Shown: in pieces, positions 60,846-64,000 of the stretch
How positions within the stretch are numbered: position 1 is the stretch's first letter
Layout of the letters: each line of letters opens with the position of its first letter
NCBI RefSeq assembly: GCF_036237315.1
Contig: NZ_CP108356.1
Location: 558,001 to 622,000 of the forward strand
DNA from: Streptomyces sp. NBC_01351
GTDB taxonomy: Bacteria > Actinomycetota > Actinomycetes > Streptomycetales > Streptomycetaceae
Length of the DNA: 64,000 nt
Direction: 5' to 3'
Translations under genes and position numbers: made by a program
Notes under the pieces: model-generated
Told to the model about the DNA's origin: nothing
The model's database searches: none
Seen by the model: the letters and a program-made list of their open reading frames with translations, nothing else

Positions 60846-60891
60846 CGGGGCGCGACGCCAGGCCCGGGTCAGGGGTTCGGTGACGGCGTGC

Positions 60892-60924
60892 GGGCCGGGC
60901 CCGTCGGGTGACGGACCCGGCCCC
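60892..60924. terminator. hairpin between DUF3040 and the 2-MIB operon
   Basis: GGGCCGGGCCCGTC (60892-60905) pairs with GACGGACCCGGCCC (60910-60923) with one mismatch and a 4-nt loop. It lies between convergent genes and can end both transcripts. Confidence 0.72.
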
Positions 60925-60936
60925 TTCAGCGCTCGG

Positions 60937-61803
60937 TCAGACGCGGTCGGCCGCGATCAGGACGTACTGGAACGATCCGTCCTTGTAGGAGTTGATGAAC
61001 GCCTCCTCGATTCCGGTGACCAGGGAGGACGTGGCCCGCAGCTCCCAGTAGGGCAGGGTCTCCGGAGTCAGGTCGATCACGGCCTGCGGTACGAGACGGT
61101 TGTCCGCCATGGCCCGCAGGTACTCCCGGCGCGAGTGGATGTTGCACTCGAAGTGCGCGTTGATCTGCGAGACCCACTTCGAGGGCTGGCCGTAACGCGG
61201 GTTCCAGCAGCCGGTGATGGTCACGTAGCGGCCGCCGACCGAGAGCACGCGGGAGTGCTCGGCGAAGAGGTCGTGCAGGTCGACGTACATGCTCGACTCG
61301 TTGTTCCACGAGCCCGCGGCCTGACCGGTCTCGAAGGGCGTGTTGAGCATGTTGCAGACGCGGGCGCGGACGTGGTCCCCGATGCCGAGTTCGCGGGCGC
61401 GGTTGTTTCCGAAATCGGCCTGCTTGGCGGACAGGGTGACGCCCTCGACCTTGCACCCGAAGCGCTGGTGGGCCATGACCATCGAGCCGCCGCGGCCGCA
61501 CCCGGCGTCGACGAGGGTGTCGTCGCGTCCGATCGGGCCGAGGTGGTCCAGGAGCAGTTCGGCCTGCGCCGACTCCAGGCGGTGGAGTTCCGCGATCAGC
61601 TTCTTCTCGTAAGCGCTGTCCTCGGAGTCGCCGAGGGCCTCGTGGTCGACGTCGCCGATGCCGTAGTGGTGGTGGTACAGGCCGTCGACGTCACCGAGAC
61701 GCAGGTTCACGGGCCGGGCCTCGTGGTCCCAGTAGCGGGCGATGTCTCCCTGGTAGGCCGTGGCCGGGGCGGGGATGAATGTGGAGAGATCGGTGCTCGT
61801 CAT
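60937..61803 (-). CDS. gdpmt: geranyl diphosphate 2-C-methyltransferase
   Basis: A 288-residue SAM-dependent methyltransferase. The SAM loop is VDAGCGRGG at 98-106, and YWDHEARPVNLRLGDVDGLYHHHYGIG at the start and WNNESSMYVDL, GCWNPRYG are specific to geranyl diphosphate C-methyltransferases. It adds a methyl group at C2 of geranyl diphosphate to give 2-methyl-GPP, the substrate of 2-MIB synthase. It starts 15 bp after that gene's stop and is the last gene of the operon. The ATG at 61803 has AAGGA upstream. Confidence 0.95.
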   Translation of the reverse strand: MTSTDLSTFIPAPATAYQGDIARYWDHEARPVNLRLGDVDGLYHHHYGIGDVDHEALGDSEDSAYEKKLIAELHRLESAQAELLLDHLGPIGRDDTLVDAGCGRGGSMVMAHQRFGCKVEGVTLSAKQADFGNNRARELGIGDHVRARVCNMLNTPFETGQAAGSWNNESSMYVDLHDLFAEHSRVLSVGGRYVTITGCWNPRYGQPSKWVSQINAHFECNIHSRREYLRAMADNRLVPQAVIDLTPETLPYWELRATSSLVTGIEEAFINSYKDGSFQYVLIAADRV

Positions 61804-61818
61804 GAAAATGTCCCATCC

Positions 61819-63174
61819 TTACCAGAAGTCGGGCAGGCTGTATCGGTAGGTGTTGGTCTGGTGCCAGTAGTGGTTGCCGTCGACCCACACGGCCACTCCC
61901 CGCAGGAAGCGCAGCACGCTGGGGGTGGGGCAGGCGACGGCGAGGGCGGCGGCTTCGGATTCGAAGTCGTGCATGAGGTCGTTGTGGACCTCGACCGCCT
62001 TCAGGTAGGCCTCCCGGTCGGAGACTCCCTCACGTTCGGCGATCACCACGGGCAGGTTCAGGTGCTTGCCCGGGGCGGCCAGTTCCTTCGTGTACGAGTA
62101 CAGGTCGTTGACGATGGTCGTGGCGTTGCCCGCGAGCGCGAGGACCCGTTGCATGGCGGGTTGCGCGTGCAGGTCCGCCGGCAGTTCGTAGCCGCCGACG
62201 GTGTCGGTGATGGTGGGGCAGGGGCGGAAGTTGTTGAACTGGCGCATGGCCAGGTACTCCCACACCTCGGGCACGTGGTCCGTCTGGGCCCAGGCCGCCT
62301 CGGCGAGGTAGCCCATGTGCAGGCGGGCCATGTCGTGGCGGTAGCGGTCGGCCTGGGAGGCGGTGGACTGCTGGACGAAGTACTCCATGGCGGAGCGGTA
62401 GGCGCGCCGCGGGGCGTCCGCGTGCAGCGACTCGGCCCACTGCGGCTGGTACTCCTTCGTCGTGTGCAGGTGGTCGAGGGCGGTGTGCGCCAGCAGGAGG
62501 CGTCCGCCCAGTCCGATCGGCGAACCCCCGTGGTCCTCGCAGTAGCAGTCGTCGACCGCGTTCTCGGCGACCATCAGACGTGTGGCGATCATCAGGTGGT
62601 CGATGGTCGGAGCGTCCGGATGGCAGGCGACCATGTAGCGCCCGACGGAGAAGCCGTCGAACTGGTCCTCCCAGTCCTCGGGGTACAGCTCGACCTCGTC
62701 CAGTGCCCAGGCCTTGATCCTGCGGCTGACCTCCTCCACCCGCACCGGGTCGGGCTCGGGGACCGGGTGGTGGTAGAGGCCCGGGATCGGATTGCCGGCC
62801 ACCGGCGCCGCGGCGGCGAGCGGCGCGCCGGGTGCCGGGGGCGTCGACGGCTCCGTGCGCCGGGCCAGGCTCAGCCCTGCCGTACCCAGGCCACTGGGGC
62901 CGCGGAGGATCCGCTCCAGGGCAGGACCGGGACCCTGATCCGGTACGAGGGCCTCCACGGGTGCGTCCACCGGGACGTCCCCCGCGGCGGGGCCCCGGCC
63001 GAAGGGCAGGGTCGGCGCGGACGGCAGGACTCCGGCGGCGCGGGCCGGGTCCTGGGCCTGGTCCTGGGCCTGCGACGGGGCATGGGCGAGGGCGTTGGCG
63101 AGGACGTCGGCCCCGAAGCGGGCCGCGGCGGCGGGCAGGCTCGACTGCAGAGGGGAAGGCCCAGGATCGGGCAT
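61819..63174 (-). CDS. 2-methylisoborneol synthase
   Basis: A 451-residue class I terpene cyclase. The metal motif is DDCYCED at 208-214 and the second metal motif NDLYSYTKE at 356-364; RQFNNFRPCPTITDT and the C-terminal HYWHQTNTYRYSLPDFW are typical of 2-MIB synthases. The first 120 residues are Pro/Ala/Gln-rich and disordered; in encapsulin-linked 2-MIB synthases this part directs loading into the shell. It cyclises 2-methyl-GPP to the musty-smelling 2-methylisoborneol. The ATG at 63174 has AAGGAG upstream. Confidence 0.96.
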   Translation of the reverse strand: MPDPGPSPLQSSLPAAAARFGADVLANALAHAPSQAQDQAQDPARAAGVLPSAPTLPFGRGPAAGDVPVDAPVEALVPDQGPGPALERILRGPSGLGTAGLSLARRTEPSTPPAPGAPLAAAAPVAGNPIPGLYHHPVPEPDPVRVEEVSRRIKAWALDEVELYPEDWEDQFDGFSVGRYMVACHPDAPTIDHLMIATRLMVAENAVDDCYCEDHGGSPIGLGGRLLLAHTALDHLHTTKEYQPQWAESLHADAPRRAYRSAMEYFVQQSTASQADRYRHDMARLHMGYLAEAAWAQTDHVPEVWEYLAMRQFNNFRPCPTITDTVGGYELPADLHAQPAMQRVLALAGNATTIVNDLYSYTKELAAPGKHLNLPVVIAEREGVSDREAYLKAVEVHNDLMHDFESEAAALAVACPTPSVLRFLRGVAVWVDGNHYWHQTNTYRYSLPDFW

Positions 63175-63308
63175 CCGTGGCTCCTTGGTGAGGTGGTTGG
63201 GCTGTCCCGGATCCCGGGCGTGCTCGGCCGGCCCGGGAAGGTCCGGGCCGTCGGGGCCTTGGTGGCCGACGCGGCTTCGACTGCCTTGGCGGCCGTCGGG
63301 CGGGTCCT

Positions 63309-64000
63309 CTAGTCGCGCCTGCGGGCGATCTGCACGTTCTCCAGCACACCGAGCGCGTCGGGCACCAGAATGGCGGCGGAGTAGTAGGTGCTGACCAGGT
63401 AGGAGATGATCGCCTGCTCGTTGATGCCCATGAAGCGCACCGACAGGCCCGGCTCGTACTCCTCCGGCAGACCGGTCTGGCGCAGACCGATGACGCCCTG
63501 GTTGTCCTCGCCGGTTCGCATGGCGATGATCGAGCTGGTGTTGTCCTTGCTGATGGGGATCTTGTTGCAGGGCAGGATCGGAACCCCGCGCCAGGCAGGG
63601 ACCGACTGCCCGCCGACGTCGACGTGGTCCGGGTAGAGCCCCCGTGCGTTGAGCTCCCGCCCAACCGCCGCGATCGTCTTGGGGTGGGCGAGGAAGAGTT
63701 TGGTGCCCCGGCGGCGGCAGAGCAGCTCGTCGAGGTCGTCCGGGGTGGGCGGGCCGGAGTGGGTCTGGATCCGCTGCTTGAAGTCGGCGTTGTGGAGCAG
63801 GCCGAACTCCCGGTTGTTGACGAGCTCGTGCTCCTGCCGCTCGCGCAGTGCCTCGATGGTGAGCCTGAGCTGCTCCTCGGTCTGGTTGTGCGGCCCGTTG
63901 TAGAGGTCGGCGACCCTCGTGTGGACCCGCAGAACGGTCTGCGCGACGGAGAGTTCGTACTCGCGCGGCTTCAGTTCGTAGTCGACGAAGGCGCCGGGCA
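63309..64000 (-). CDS. family 2B encapsulin shell protein, C-terminal part (EshA-like)
   Basis: The last 230 residues of a shell protein; the N-terminus, with the cyclic-nucleotide-binding-like domain typical of family 2B, lies beyond the right edge. Visible segments are [102 protein letters not shown] and the C-terminus [24 protein letters not shown]. These match the HK97-like encapsulin core of EshA/2-MIB-linked proteins. It forms a compartment that encloses 2-MIB synthase, encoded next. The gap of 134 bp to that gene shows no other gene. Confidence 0.93.
   Translation of the reverse strand, partial: PGAFVDYELKPREYELSVAQTVLRVHTRVADLYNGPHNQTEEQLRLTIEALRERQEHELVNNREFGLLHNADFKQRIQTHSGPPTPDDLDELLCRRRGTKLFLAHPKTIAAVGRELNARGLYPDHVDVGGQSVPAWRGVPILPCNKIPISKDNTSSIIAMRTGEDNQGVIGLRQTGLPEEYEPGLSVRFMGINEQAIISYLVSTYYSAAILVPDALGVLENVQIARRRD

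Overview
The window is chromosomal DNA of a Streptomyces or very close relative. It has very high GC with strong third-position GC bias, a chaplin, a 2-methylisoborneol operon, MocR, SARP-free actinomycete-style two-component and Ser/Thr kinase genes, a class-E sortase substrate, many secreted glycan hydrolases, and DUF3040 and DUF5997 proteins. No rRNA, tRNA, CRISPR array, integrase, transposase or plasmid gene was seen. The long antisense ORFs are GC-bias shadows.

Layout. 1-8.1 kb: TerD family gene cut by the left edge, a conserved protein, an orphan glutamate-binding lipoprotein, SMP-30-like and PfpI-like proteins, a secreted endonuclease I, a shortened adenylate-forming enzyme and a MarR pair. 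8.1-14.5 kb: GH20 hexosaminidase; a four-gene operon (LAHTG surface protein, ECF sigma factor, membrane protein, membrane Ser/Thr kinase); MocR regulator divergent from a DMT exporter. 15.36-15.87 kb: a nested inverted repeat about 510 bp long. 15.9-23.6 kb: AraC regulator, GH101 endo-alpha-N-acetylgalactosaminidase, YbjQ protein, a NarL/DesK-type two-component system and a secreted SH3 protein. 23.6-26.3 kb: an RNA-repair operon of T4 Rnl1-like ligase, T4 Pnkp-like kinase-phosphatase and a NYN/PIN-like protein. 26.3-42.2 kb: mainly housekeeping and accessory single genes (VOC proteins, TehA, LCP, PP2C, GH18 chitinase, HAD, Tat carbonic anhydrase, PPOX, chaplin, ArsR, MFS). 42.3-45.2 kb: a His-rich small protein, a cysteine-synthase-like enzyme and an MFS exporter.

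45.2-60.0 kb is a glycan-use locus. It holds GH35 beta-galactosidase, a DeoR/LacI hybrid regulator, a PL8 lyase with a complete catalytic set, and a left-reading operon: sugar-binding lipoprotein, two permeases, a deleted GH13 pseudogene, GH29 fucosidase, phosphodiesterase and HAD phosphatase. A 2-hydroxyacid dehydrogenase and an MFS transporter follow. Four promoters in this locus share a near-identical -35 region and AT-rich GATCG-type elements, which suggests one regulon under the DeoR/LacI protein.

60.1-60.9 kb has two small genes, each behind a sigma-B-type promoter sequence. 60.9-64.0 kb is the 2-methylisoborneol operon: a family 2B encapsulin shell (cut by the right edge), 2-MIB synthase and geranyl diphosphate C-methyltransferase.

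A recurring feature is the leaderless start: in about a dozen genes a -10 hexamer ends 6-8 nt before the start codon and no Shine-Dalgarno sequence is present. This was used to choose starts. All functions are inferred from sequence motifs and family knowledge; no database search was possible.
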